Shown here in pieces: positions 44,946 through 52,456 of a stretch of DNA of 64,000 nucleotides. The position numbers and the translations under genes were made by a program. The notes below the pieces were generated by a model that made no database searches, was not told the origin of the DNA, and saw only the letters and a program-made list of their open reading frames with translations. Source of the stretch: Gemmatimonadota bacterium (GTDB lineage Bacteria; Gemmatimonadota; Gemmatimonadetes; Gemmatimonadales; GWC2-71-9); NCBI GenBank assembly GCA_009692115.1, contig SHZU01000009.1, forward strand, positions 1 to 64,000, given 5' to 3'. The number at the start of each line of letters is the position of its first letter. The stretch's first letter is position 1.

Positions 44946-45294
44946 ACCGATAGTGGCGGGTCGGTACCCGAGGGCACCCGGCGGGTCCGGCTTCGGGCGG
45001 TGGCGTGGGATTCCCTGGGCGTGCCGGCGGTGGTGGTCGACACGGTCATCACCGGCACCGTGTCGGACGACCGGGCCGGGTCGGTCCCAACCGAAGCCCG
45101 AGTTCGGGTTCGTTCGGTGCGCTCCGACGGTAAGGTGGACTCATGGCGCGGGTGGCCGGGTCCGATTGGCGCTTGCCTTGCCGCTTCGGAAACTCAGGGT
45201 CGGGCTCCAGGAGGTCGAGGTCGGGATCGTGGATGGGGTTCGGGAGGTGTCGCGACGGGTGGTCCGGTTCGTGGTGACGGACGACGAAAAGTGA
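44946..45294 (+). pseudogene. C-terminal fragment of an unidentified gene with one frameshift
   Basis: Opposite in strand to the kinase remnant and abutting it, high-GC3 coding sequence reads TDSGGSVPEGTRRVRLRAVA and onward to SVRSDGKVDS near 45143. One extra base there shifts it to the frame reading GRVRLALALPLRKLRVGLQE and ending RFVVTDDEK, then TGA at 45292-45294. No start codon or ribosome binding site fits. It looks like the tail of a larger beta-rich protein brought here by the rearrangement that removed the kinase N-lobe. Confidence 0.45.
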
Positions 45295-45355
45295 CTCGAT
45301 CAGATTTGTGATGTGAATACGCCTTAGTGCCGTCGTTCCTTGAGTTTGCAGCATA

Positions 45356-45384
45356 TTGTGCTCAACTCGAAAACCCCCTACTTT
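45356..45384 (+). promoter_or_regulatory. Candidate promoter of the ribonucleotide reductase gene
   Basis: TTGTGC at 45356-45361 and TACTTT at 45379-45384 are 17 bp apart. The -10 falls in CCCCCTACTTTA, very similar to CCCCTACTTTT before the OCD-like operon. The implied leader is about 100 nt long and contains the dyad at 45396-45422. Confidence 0.4.
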
Positions 45385-45395
45385 ATTCCTCCCGC

Positions 45396-45422
45396 CTTCA
45401 GTCTCAACGGTTGAAACTGAAG
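45396..45422. promoter_or_regulatory. 27-bp dyad in the nrdJ leader
   Basis: CTTCAGT and ACTGAAG form perfect 7-bp arms around a central CAACGGTTG, itself a palindrome. No T run follows, so it is not a terminator. It lies just after the likely transcription start of the ribonucleotide reductase gene and could be a repressor operator or an RNA hairpin. It does not match the NrdR box as I know it. Confidence 0.5.
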
Positions 45423-45490
45423 TGCGGGACAACTTGAGAAGTTCCACTCGTTCTCTTAGCAACCACAACTCAAGCCGTCGAGGGTTGCCC

Positions 45491-48040
45491 ATGGGTTCTG
45501 CCACGCCACGGGTTCCGCTACAACTGTCGCCCAACGCCATGACGGTCCTGGAAAAGCGCTACTTGATCCGGGACGAATTGGGCCAGCCGGCGGAACCCGC
45601 TGAAGAACTTTTCTGGCGTGTTGCCAGGACCATCGCGACTGCCGATCGGGGCTACGGGGCGTCGGATGGCGCCGTCGAAGAGCTGGCCGATGCGTTCTAC
45701 GAACTGATGGCCAAACGGTTGTTCATGCCGAACTCCCCCACGCTGATGAATGCCGGGCGTCCGCTCGGTCAGCTCTCGGCGTGCTTCGTCCTCCCGGTCG
45801 ATGACGCGCTCTCCAATGGGAAGAGCGGCATCTACGATACCTTGACCGCGATGGCGCTGGTCCATCAGTCGGGCGGCGGCACCGGCTTCAGCTTTTCGAA
45901 GCTCCGGCCCAAGAACGACATTGTCCGCTCGACCATGGGCGTAGCCTCCGGGCCGGTGTCGTTCATGACCTTGTTCGACGCCTCAACCGACGTGGTCAAA
46001 CAGGGCGGCACCCGCCGGGGAGCCAACATGGGCATCCTCCGGGTCGATCATCCGGACGTCATGGATTTCGTCACCTGTAAGGACGACACCACCAAGGTCA
46101 CCAATTTCAATATCTCGGTGGCCGTCACCGATGCCTTCATGAAGGCCGTCGAGTTGGATGAGGAGTACGAGCTCTTCCACCCGGCTACCCGCAAGCTGGC
46201 CGGCAAGCTCAGCGCCCGCACCGTCTGGAATCGGATCATTCACGGCGCCTGGAAGACCGGCGAGCCCGGGGTGTTCTTCATTGACCGGGCCAACCACTAC
46301 AACCCGGTGCCGCACCTCGGATTGTACGAAGCCACCAATCCCTGCGGCGAGCAGCCGTTGCTGCCGTATGACGTCTGCAATCTCGGTTCGGTCAACCTGG
46401 CCGAGTTCGTGGCCGACGACGATCTCGACTGGGTGGAGCTCCGCCGGGTGGTGCATCTCTGCACCCATTTCCTCGAAAACGTAATCGACGCCAACCACTA
46501 CCCGCTGCCGGACATCACCGCGCTGGCCCAAAAAATCCGCCGGATCGGTCTTGGCGTCATGGGGCTCGCCGATGTCTTTGTCCGGCTCGGATTGCCCTAC
46601 GACTCGGCCGAAGCGGTCGAGTTGGGCCGGAAGATTCAGCGCTTCATCGACAACGAGGCCAAGGTCGAGTCCGAGCGGCTGGCCGCCATGCGCGGCGCGT
46701 TCCCGGAATGGGAGCGGAGCATCTGGGGTCCGGATGCCACCTGCGCTCGCGACCACGACGGCAAGCGAATTCGGCCGATGCGCCGGTTGCGCAACTGCAA
46801 CGTCACCACCGTTGCCCCGACCGGCACGATCTCGATCATTGCCGGCTGCAGTTCCGGCATTGAGCCGCTGTTTGCCGTCGCCTTCATGCGGAATCAGGCC
46901 GGCGTCCTGATGCCCGACGTGAACGAAGACTTCGTGGCCATCGCCAAGCGAGAGGGTTGGCACACCGACGAATTGCTCCGACGGGTGGCCGAGACCGGTC
47001 ATGCCCGCCACCCGGAAGTGCCCGAGAAGTGGCAGCGGGTATTCATTACCGCCAACGACATCGGGGCCGAGTGGCATGTCAGGATGCAGGCCGCGTTCCA
47101 GGAAGCCAATGACAGTGCCATTTCCAAGACCGTCAATTTTGCGAATCACGCCTCCGAAGCCGAGGTGGCGCAGATCTATCGGATGGCGTTCGAACTTGGC
47201 TGCAAGGGTGTGACCGTCTATCGCGACGGGAGCCGCGACATGCAGGTGCTCTCCTCCGGCTCCACCGCGAAGAAAGTTCAGGAGGACGCCACCAAGTCCG
47301 GTAAAGCTCAAGCCCGCGGCGATCTCAACGCCATGATGCTGACGGCCGAACAACCGGCGGCCACCGCGGTCGTCAACCTCGGTGGCCCGCGGATCGACAG
47401 CGCCGACCTCCATGGTGAACTCGCGGAAATCCGAGCGGAAAACGACCGGCTTCGGAAACTGGTGCACGAGCTCGAGTCCGAGAATCTCCAACGGCGCCAA
47501 AAACGGTCTCGGCCGGAGTTGCTCAAAGGCTCGGTCCGCCGAATCGAAACGCCCCTCGGCACCCTTTACGTCACCCTGACCGAGGACGACAAGAATCAGC
47601 CGTTCGAGGTCTTCATGAGCCTCGGAAAAGCGGGCGGCGCCCTGATGGCCGACGTCGAAGCACTCGGCCGGCTGATTTCGTTGGCCCTCCGGTCGGGCAT
47701 TCCGATCAAGGAAATCCATCGTCAGCTCCGGGGCATCAGCTCCGACCGGACGATGGGCCTCGGCGCCAACAAGGTAATGTCCGTGCCCGATGCCGTCGGG
47801 ATTGCGCTCGAACGCTGGATGCAGGAAAAACAGGGCATTCAACAGGAGTTGCTCCCGGGGCCGGCCGCCGGCTCGATGGCGGAGCCGGTCAGTCAGTCCG
47901 TCGTCGTCGGCAACGAGCAGATGTCGCTGGGAGGAATGCCCCAGACGTTGGCTGGTTCCTGCCCGGACTGCGGGTCGCAACTCGAGTATGCCGAGGGGTG
48001 CGCGAAGTGCCATGTCTGCGGCTTTAGTGAATGCGGCTGA
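45491..48040 (+). CDS. nrdJ: Adenosylcobalamin-dependent (class II) ribonucleotide reductase
   Basis: The start is placed at ATG 45491 (849 residues, MGSATPRVPLQLSP); the frame is open upstream to 45356 but that part falls in the leader. It makes deoxyribonucleotides using B12. Typical segments are MPNSPTLMNAGRPLGQLSAC, GSGG-like HQSGGGTGFSFSKLRP, the active-site loop NPCGEQPLLPYDVCNLGSVNL near residue 283, and NCNVTTVAPTGTISIIAG. An unusually charged coil lies near residue 640-680. The C-terminal zinc ribbon with CPDCG, CAKCHVCG and SEC supplies the redox-exchange Cys pair. No class I genes are in the window. Confidence 0.95.
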   Translation: MGSATPRVPLQLSPNAMTVLEKRYLIRDELGQPAEPAEELFWRVARTIATADRGYGASDGAVEELADAFYELMAKRLFMPNSPTLMNAGRPLGQLSACFVLPVDDALSNGKSGIYDTLTAMALVHQSGGGTGFSFSKLRPKNDIVRSTMGVASGPVSFMTLFDASTDVVKQGGTRRGANMGILRVDHPDVMDFVTCKDDTTKVTNFNISVAVTDAFMKAVELDEEYELFHPATRKLAGKLSARTVWNRIIHGAWKTGEPGVFFIDRANHYNPVPHLGLYEATNPCGEQPLLPYDVCNLGSVNLAEFVADDDLDWVELRRVVHLCTHFLENVIDANHYPLPDITALAQKIRRIGLGVMGLADVFVRLGLPYDSAEAVELGRKIQRFIDNEAKVESERLAAMRGAFPEWERSIWGPDATCARDHDGKRIRPMRRLRNCNVTTVAPTGTISIIAGCSSGIEPLFAVAFMRNQAGVLMPDVNEDFVAIAKREGWHTDELLRRVAETGHARHPEVPEKWQRVFITANDIGAEWHVRMQAAFQEANDSAISKTVNFANHASEAEVAQIYRMAFELGCKGVTVYRDGSRDMQVLSSGSTAKKVQEDATKSGKAQARGDLNAMMLTAEQPAATAVVNLGGPRIDSADLHGELAEIRAENDRLRKLVHELESENLQRRQKRSRPELLKGSVRRIETPLGTLYVTLTEDDKNQPFEVFMSLGKAGGALMADVEALGRLISLALRSGIPIKEIHRQLRGISSDRTMGLGANKVMSVPDAVGIALERWMQEKQGIQQELLPGPAAGSMAEPVSQSVVVGNEQMSLGGMPQTLAGSCPDCGSQLEYAEGCAKCHVCGFSECG

Positions 48041-48075
48041 AGCCGGCCGATCTAGACGCCGGATCCGATCGATAA

Positions 48076-48528
48076 TACGCCGCCCGCGGATCCGACGAAG
48101 AACGGGCCATCGTCCAACGGCATCCGATCGACGGTGCCCGGCTGATTCTCGAGCGGGAACGGGGGCTCGGTCTGGCCGCGGTGGTGGCGTACGAGCATCA
48201 TATCTTCCTGAACGGCGAGGGATATCCCGCGATGCGGTTCCCCCGGGCCTGCCACTATGCCAGCCGAATCGTTCATGCCTGCGACATCTACGACACCCTC
48301 TGTCCCGACTGGCCCTATCGCCAGGCATGGGAGCCCGAACAGGCGCTGACCTACCTCTTCGAGCAGGCCGGACGGGAGCTCGACCCCGAGATCGTCCGGG
48401 CCTTTTCCGAGATGGTCACGGAGGTCCTGGTTCAGCGCCTAGATGCCGGGTCCCCCCGAACGGAGGACCCAGTCGAACCGGCCCTGCCTCCGACCACTTG
48501 TGCAACGCCGCCAATGGCGCGAGCGTAA
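48076..48528 (+). pseudogene. Truncated HD-GYP domain gene (C-terminal half only)
   Basis: The frame opens after a TAA at 48073 and reads DEERAIVQRHPIDGARLILE, then AYEHHIFLNGEGYP, SRIVHACDIYDTLCPDWPYR and AGRELDPEIVRAFSEM. These are the later motifs of an HD-GYP cyclic-di-GMP phosphodiesterase: HHE-like (HHI), GYP and the DxYDAL-type box. The N-terminal HD signature with its LHDIGK metal ligands is missing, and the upstream DNA is nrdJ. Translation from GTG/ATG codons near 48181 could yield about 115 residues, but not an active enzyme. Confidence 0.65.
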
Positions 48529-48586
48529 CACCCTCGCTGGGCCCGCCGACCTCCGGCACCCGAGCGATCCGCTACCCTCACGAGTG

Positions 48587-48865
48587 ATGGAGTTGACCAA
48601 CCCGATGGCTGACGAAAACGAGACCCCGATCGCGCCCGCCCGCGTGGCCCAAGAACTCAAGGCGCTGAGCGATGGGCGGAAGGCCGGCAAATTCAATGAG
48701 AACGAGTACGAGCACCGGTTCTCCCGGATGATCTCCGAACTCCGCGACCGGCGGATTTCCGGAACCAGGGCTGAGATCATGGCCACCCTGACGCCCCTCA
48801 AGGTCGACGGCACGGTGACGGACACTGATTGGATGCGGCTGGTCAAGCAACTCGGGCTGGCTTGA
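48587..48865 (+). CDS. Small hypothetical protein before ispG
   Basis: A 92-residue, highly charged, probably all-helical protein with [21 protein letters not shown] in the middle and ending RLVKQLGLA. The start at 48587 is preceded by a weak site; a Met six codons later (MADENETP) is an alternative. No family was recognised. It ends 19 bp before ispG and may be co-transcribed with it. Confidence 0.6.
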   Translation: MELTNPMADENETPIAPARVAQELKALSDGRKAGKFNENEYEHRFSRMISELRDRRISGTRAEIMATLTPLKVDGTVTDTDWMRLVKQLGLA

Positions 48866-48884
48866 TCCTTTCGTAGGTCGCCCA

Positions 48885-50126
48885 ATGGCCATTGCCTCCC
48901 GCCGAGTCACCCCGACCGTCGTTATCGGCGGGGCGCCGGTTGGCTCCGCCCATCCCGTCATGGTTCAGTCCATGACCAACACCGACACTGCCGACGTCCT
49001 GGCCACCGTCCGGCAAGTTGCCGTGCTGGCCCGGGCCGGGAGTGAGGTCGTTCGGGTCACGGTCAACAACGACGAGGCGGCGGCCGCGATCCCGGCGATC
49101 GTCGAGGAGCTCGACCGGCTGGGGCTCGCCGTGCCGATCGTCGGTGATTTCCACTACAACGGCCACCTGCTGCTGACCCGGTATCCGGCATGTGCGCGGG
49201 CCTTGGCCAAGTACCGGATCAATCCCGGCAACGTCGGCGGCAAGCGCCACGACGAACATTTCCAGGCCATCATCGACGTTGCCCTCGCCAACGACAAGCC
49301 GGTCCGGATCGGGGTCAACTGGGGCTCCCTCGATCAGCAGCTCCTGACTCAATTGATGGATGAGAACGCCGCCCGGCCCGACCCGCTCGAGGCTCGCGAC
49401 GTGACCATGAATGCGATGGTCGAAAGCGCGGTGCGTTCCGCGGCCCAGGCCGAGTCACTCGGGATGGCGCACGACCGGATCATCCTGTCAGCCAAGGTCT
49501 CCGGGGTTCAGGATCTCATCGACGTGTACCGAATGCTGGCCGCCCGGTCGGACTACCCGCTCCATCTCGGCTTGACCGAAGCCGGCCTCGGCATGAAGGG
49601 TATCGTGGCCAGTACCGCCGGCCTCGCCGTCCTCCTGCAGGAGGGCATCGGTGATACCATCCGGGTGTCGTTGACTCCGGCCCCCGGCGGCGACCGGGCC
49701 GAAGAGGTCCGGGTGGCCCAGCAGATTCTCCAATCGTTAGGTCTCCGGAGCTTTCTGCCCCAGGTCACCAGCTGCCCCGGCTGCGGCCGCACCACCAGCA
49801 CCTTCTTCCAGTCGATGGCCCAGGAAATTCAAGACTACCTCCGCGACCAAATGCCGGCGTGGAAAACCACCCGACCGGGCGTCGAAACGATGAAGGTGGC
49901 GGTCATGGGGTGCATCGTGAACGGCCCCGGCGAGTCCAAACACGCCAACATCGGGATCTCCCTCCCCGGCACCGCCGAGGACCCCCGAGCCCCGGTCTTC
50001 GTCGACGGCGCCCTCCGGAAGACCCTGAAAGGCGATGCGATCGTCGCCGAGTTCCTCGCCATCCTCGACGACTACGTCGCCACCCGCTTCCCGCCGAGTG
50101 CCGAGTGCCGAGCGCCGAATTCCTAG
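48885..50126 (+). CDS. ispG: (E)-4-hydroxy-3-methylbut-2-enyl diphosphate synthase
   Basis: A 413-residue enzyme of the MEP isoprenoid pathway that converts MEcPP to HMBPP with a 4Fe-4S cluster. The N-terminal barrel shows [14 protein letters not shown] and the segment [10 protein letters not shown]. The cluster ligands lie in [11 protein letters not shown] and [21 protein letters not shown]. The last residues ([11 protein letters not shown]) come from a heptad-repeat block and are not family sequence. Its 3' end overlaps the next gene by 22 bp. Confidence 0.96.
   Translation: MAIASRRVTPTVVIGGAPVGSAHPVMVQSMTNTDTADVLATVRQVAVLARAGSEVVRVTVNNDEAAAAIPAIVEELDRLGLAVPIVGDFHYNGHLLLTRYPACARALAKYRINPGNVGGKRHDEHFQAIIDVALANDKPVRIGVNWGSLDQQLLTQLMDENAARPDPLEARDVTMNAMVESAVRSAAQAESLGMAHDRIILSAKVSGVQDLIDVYRMLAARSDYPLHLGLTEAGLGMKGIVASTAGLAVLLQEGIGDTIRVSLTPAPGGDRAEEVRVAQQILQSLGLRSFLPQVTSCPGCGRTTSTFFQSMAQEIQDYLRDQMPAWKTTRPGVETMKVAVMGCIVNGPGESKHANIGISLPGTAEDPRAPVFVDGALRKTLKGDAIVAEFLAILDDYVATRFPPSAECRAPNS
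50092..50122 (-). repeat. Heptad tandem repeat copy d, at the ispG/ccdA-like junction
   Basis: Reverse-orientation units (GCCGAGT, GCCGAGT, GCCGAGC, GCCGAAT) encode the C-terminus of IspG in one frame and the GTG start and first residues of the next gene in another. Confidence 0.8.
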
Positions 50127-50797
50127 GCAGCCCCCTCACCGCGCTCCCGCTGCTCTTCGGCGCCGGCCTGGTCACCAGCCTGACTCCCTGCATTTATCCG
50201 ATGATTCCGATCACGGCTGGGGTTTTGGGCGGCGCCGGTGCCGTTGGACGGTCGCGGGGCCGAACCGTGGTCATGAGTCTGGTCTATGCGCTCGGCTTGG
50301 CCACCGTCTATGCGTCGCTCGGCCTGATAGCAGGCCTGACCGGAACCCTCTTCGGGACCATCAGCTCGAACCCGTGGGCCTACTTTGCGATGGGCAATCT
50401 CCTGCTGCTGGCCGGCCTCGCCATGCTCGACGCGATTCCGATCCTGGTACCGGAGCGATTCTTGACCTGGGCCGGCCGGTTCGGAAGCCAATCGTTAGGT
50501 GCGGTGTTTCTGATGGGCGCCACGTCCGGACTGGTGGCGGCGCCCTGCGGGGCCCCCGCGTTTGCCGCCGTCCTGACCTTCGTCGGCGCCACTCAGAGTG
50601 CCGGGCTTGGGTTCCTGTATCTTTTCGTGTTCAGTCTGGGGATGACGGCGCTGCTGATCGGGATCGGGATTTTTTCCGGCACGGTGGCGGCGCTACCGAA
50701 GCCGGGGCGGTGGACTGGGTGGATCAAATGGGCCGCGGGCGTCTTGATGCTCGCGATGGCCGAATACTACTTCGTCAAGATGGGGCAGGTGATATGA
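50105..50797 (+). CDS. CcdA/DsbD-like thiol-disulfide transmembrane protein
   Basis: The only usable start in this frame is GTG 50105, inside the heptad repeat, giving 230 residues that begin [11 protein letters not shown]. Several membrane helices follow with redox cysteines in [21 protein letters not shown] and [17 protein letters not shown], as in the membrane part of DsbD. It should pass electrons to the thioredoxin-like protein encoded next, with which it overlaps by ATGA. The repeat has supplied its translation start, so the original N-terminus may be lost. Confidence 0.85.
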   Translation: MPSAEFLGSPLTALPLLFGAGLVTSLTPCIYPMIPITAGVLGGAGAVGRSRGRTVVMSLVYALGLATVYASLGLIAGLTGTLFGTISSNPWAYFAMGNLLLLAGLAMLDAIPILVPERFLTWAGRFGSQSLGAVFLMGATSGLVAAPCGAPAFAAVLTFVGATQSAGLGFLYLFVFSLGMTALLIGIGIFSGTVAALPKPGRWTGWIKWAAGVLMLAMAEYYFVKMGQVI

Positions 50798-51300
50798 GCT
50801 CGGCACTCGGCAGGTGCGGGTTGATCGTTCTGGGGGTGGGGTTCGGGGGGCCGGTGGCGGCGCAGTTTGATGCGGGGATTCCGATCGGGACCAAGGCGCC
50901 GGTCATTGCGGTCAATGGAATGGACGGGAAGCCGGTTGATCTTGGGGCCTGGGTGGGCAAGCAGCCGGTGCTGATCGAGTTCTGGGCCACGTGGTGCTCG
51001 GTTTGTCAGGACCTGTTGCCGGAGCTTGAGGCGGTTCGGACACGATATGGTGACCGGGTTCAGATGATTGGGGTCAACGTCACGGTCAACGACTCCCGCG
51101 ACCGGGTCCGCCGGTATTTGGGGGTCCACAAGCCGCCGTTCCTGGCCCTCTATGACGACACCGGGGTCAGTAGTCGGGCCTTCGACGTCCCAATCACCTC
51201 CTATATTGTGGTCCTCGACGCCAAGGGCACAGTGGTCTACACCGGCTCCGGCTCGGACCAAGACCTGGTGGCCGCAGTGGCCAAGGCCATCCCCCGATGA
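50794..51300 (+). CDS. TlpA-like periplasmic thioredoxin
   Basis: A 168-residue thioredoxin-fold protein with an N-terminal signal ending in GGPVAAQ and the active site WATWCSVCQ near residue 67-75. GTKAPVIAVNGMDGKPVDL and a cis-Pro in VPITSYIVVLDAKG complete the TlpA/ResA pattern. It probably receives electrons from the CcdA/DsbD-like protein and reduces periplasmic thiols. Codons 2-7 (SSALGR) are formed by a heptad-repeat block, so the signal peptide start was remodelled. Confidence 0.88.
   Translation: MSSALGRCGLIVLGVGFGGPVAAQFDAGIPIGTKAPVIAVNGMDGKPVDLGAWVGKQPVLIEFWATWCSVCQDLLPELEAVRTRYGDRVQMIGVNVTVNDSRDRVRRYLGVHKPPFLALYDDTGVSSRAFDVPITSYIVVLDAKGTVVYTGSGSDQDLVAAVAKAIPR
50797..50812 (+). 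repeat. Heptad tandem repeat copy e (short)
   Basis: About two units (GCTCGGCACTCGGCAG) form codons 2-6 of the TlpA-like gene, immediately after its ATG. Confidence 0.6.
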
Positions 51301-51838
51301 AGTCCGTCATGTGGCTGGTCGCCGCCCTGATCTGCCTGCCTTCCGCGGCCCAGTCGCAGGAACCGATCCGCGCCAAACTGATGGGCGCCCCCCGTCCCGG
51401 CCGCCCCGCCCCCGCCATCGTTCTCCCCTATCCCATATCCCACCCCCAATGCCGAGCGCCGAGTTCCGAAGCACCAGCGAACTCGGCCGGGTCGTGGTCC
51501 TCGCCTTTGGCGGGCGGCCCGAACCCGCCCTTCGGATCGACTGGGCCGCGCTCGCGAGGCGGGCCGACTCGCTCAAGAGCCCGCGGATCGTTCTGGTCGG
51601 GGTGGCGCGAGCCGGGATGTCTGAGGTTCAAGGGCTGAGCGGGTCTCTGGGCGGGTCGCTCAAAGTCCTGACGGACAGTGGGGGCCGGGTCCATCGCCAA
51701 TTCGGCGTCAGCGACCGGGATCTGGGCTGGACGATCGTGGTCGCGGCGGACGACGGGACCTTGGTAGCCTTGGAGCGGTTCGCCACCATGGCCGACGGCA
51801 AATGGTGGTTAGCCGTGGCCGGGGCGATCGCCCGGTGA
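51297..51838 (+). pseudogene. Thioredoxin-fold gene disrupted at a heptad repeat
   Basis: ATG 51297 overlaps the TlpA-like stop and gives a signal peptide (MWLVAALICLPSAAQSQ), then GRPAPAIVLPYP, the usual start of a TlpA/peroxiredoxin domain. At 51449-51466 a heptad-repeat block occurs and the matching domain continues in a different frame: SELGRVVVLAFGGRPEPALR through LGWTIVVAADDGTL to VAGAIAR and a TGA at 51838. The two halves belong together but are out of register. The domain lacks a CxxC even if restored. An independent start at ATG 51449 has no ribosome binding site. Confidence 0.6.
51449..51466 (-). repeat. Heptad tandem repeat copy f, at a gene break
   Basis: ATGCCGAGCGCCGAGTTC carries about two reverse-orientation units preceded by a C-rich CCCATATCCCACCCCC stretch. 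It coincides with the frame break in the thioredoxin-fold gene. Confidence 0.6.
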
Positions 51839-52456
51839 GTTACGGCTCCTGTTCGGGGCCAGGGGCCAGTGACGCAATTTCGGGCTGGCGAACCTCCTCA
51901 AGTCCTTGCGGTCAGGTCTCCGGCCCGCTGGCGGCGGTGCCGGTCGATTCCGCGACCCAGCCCGCAACGATGCGAGAATCAGCAACTTGCGCTGCCCCAA
52001 TCAGTTCCGGCACGGTGGTTGCTCGGCGAGCGGCCGAGGCCCTGACGGGTTCGACCGAAGTTGCACGGTTTTGAATCACCGGAGATGGTTGATCGGCCCC
52101 GGAGGGTCCAACCCAAGGATGGAACAAGGTTTAGGTATTGACCTGAAGGCGAGCAATGGCTAACTTGATACGTTATTTTCCAGTCGGGTCACTCGGTTGT
52201 CCTGGGCTGATGGGTTGGGTTTTCGGGGTTTTTGCCCGAAGCCGGAACTCCTCGGCATTGACATCATGAGGCCCCGGACCAGGGCGGCGAGACCGGGAAG
52301 TCGGCGGCGAGGGCGGCGCGAATGTGCGCTGGCTCACAGCGGCCGAATGGTCTTGCCGCTATCGTAGTGTCGAAGCAGTGGATTCAGGTGGGTTGCAGAG
52401 TATTGCAGGCACACGGGTTTTTGTCCTCGCAGGTTCATCGATCATAGGGGGAGTGA
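51839..52456. other. 618-bp intergenic region without a supported gene
   Basis: Several short open frames exist on both strands (for example 51912-52127 reverse and 52324-52524 forward), but none has family sequence, a ribosome binding site or consistent codon bias. TTCGGG and CCCGAA at 52222-52240 could form a small hairpin with a T-rich loop. An AGGGGGAGTG site just before 52457 serves the next gene. The promoter of that large lipoprotein gene must lie here but could not be placed. Confidence 0.6.

Noticed and set aside
45295-45490. Possible cobalamin riboswitch before nrdJ
   Set aside because: The leader is only about 100 nt from the likely start, and no B12-box-like sequence or multi-stem layout was seen.
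45983-48328. Reverse-strand open frame of 781 codons opposite nrdJ
   Set aside because: Class II ribonucleotide reductase is certain on the forward strand; the antisense product is His/Arg/Gly-rich with no family sequence.
52258-52290. TTGACA at 52258-52263 as the promoter of the BIG2 lipoprotein gene
   Set aside because: No -10-like sequence lies 16-19 bp downstream; the following DNA is GC-rich.
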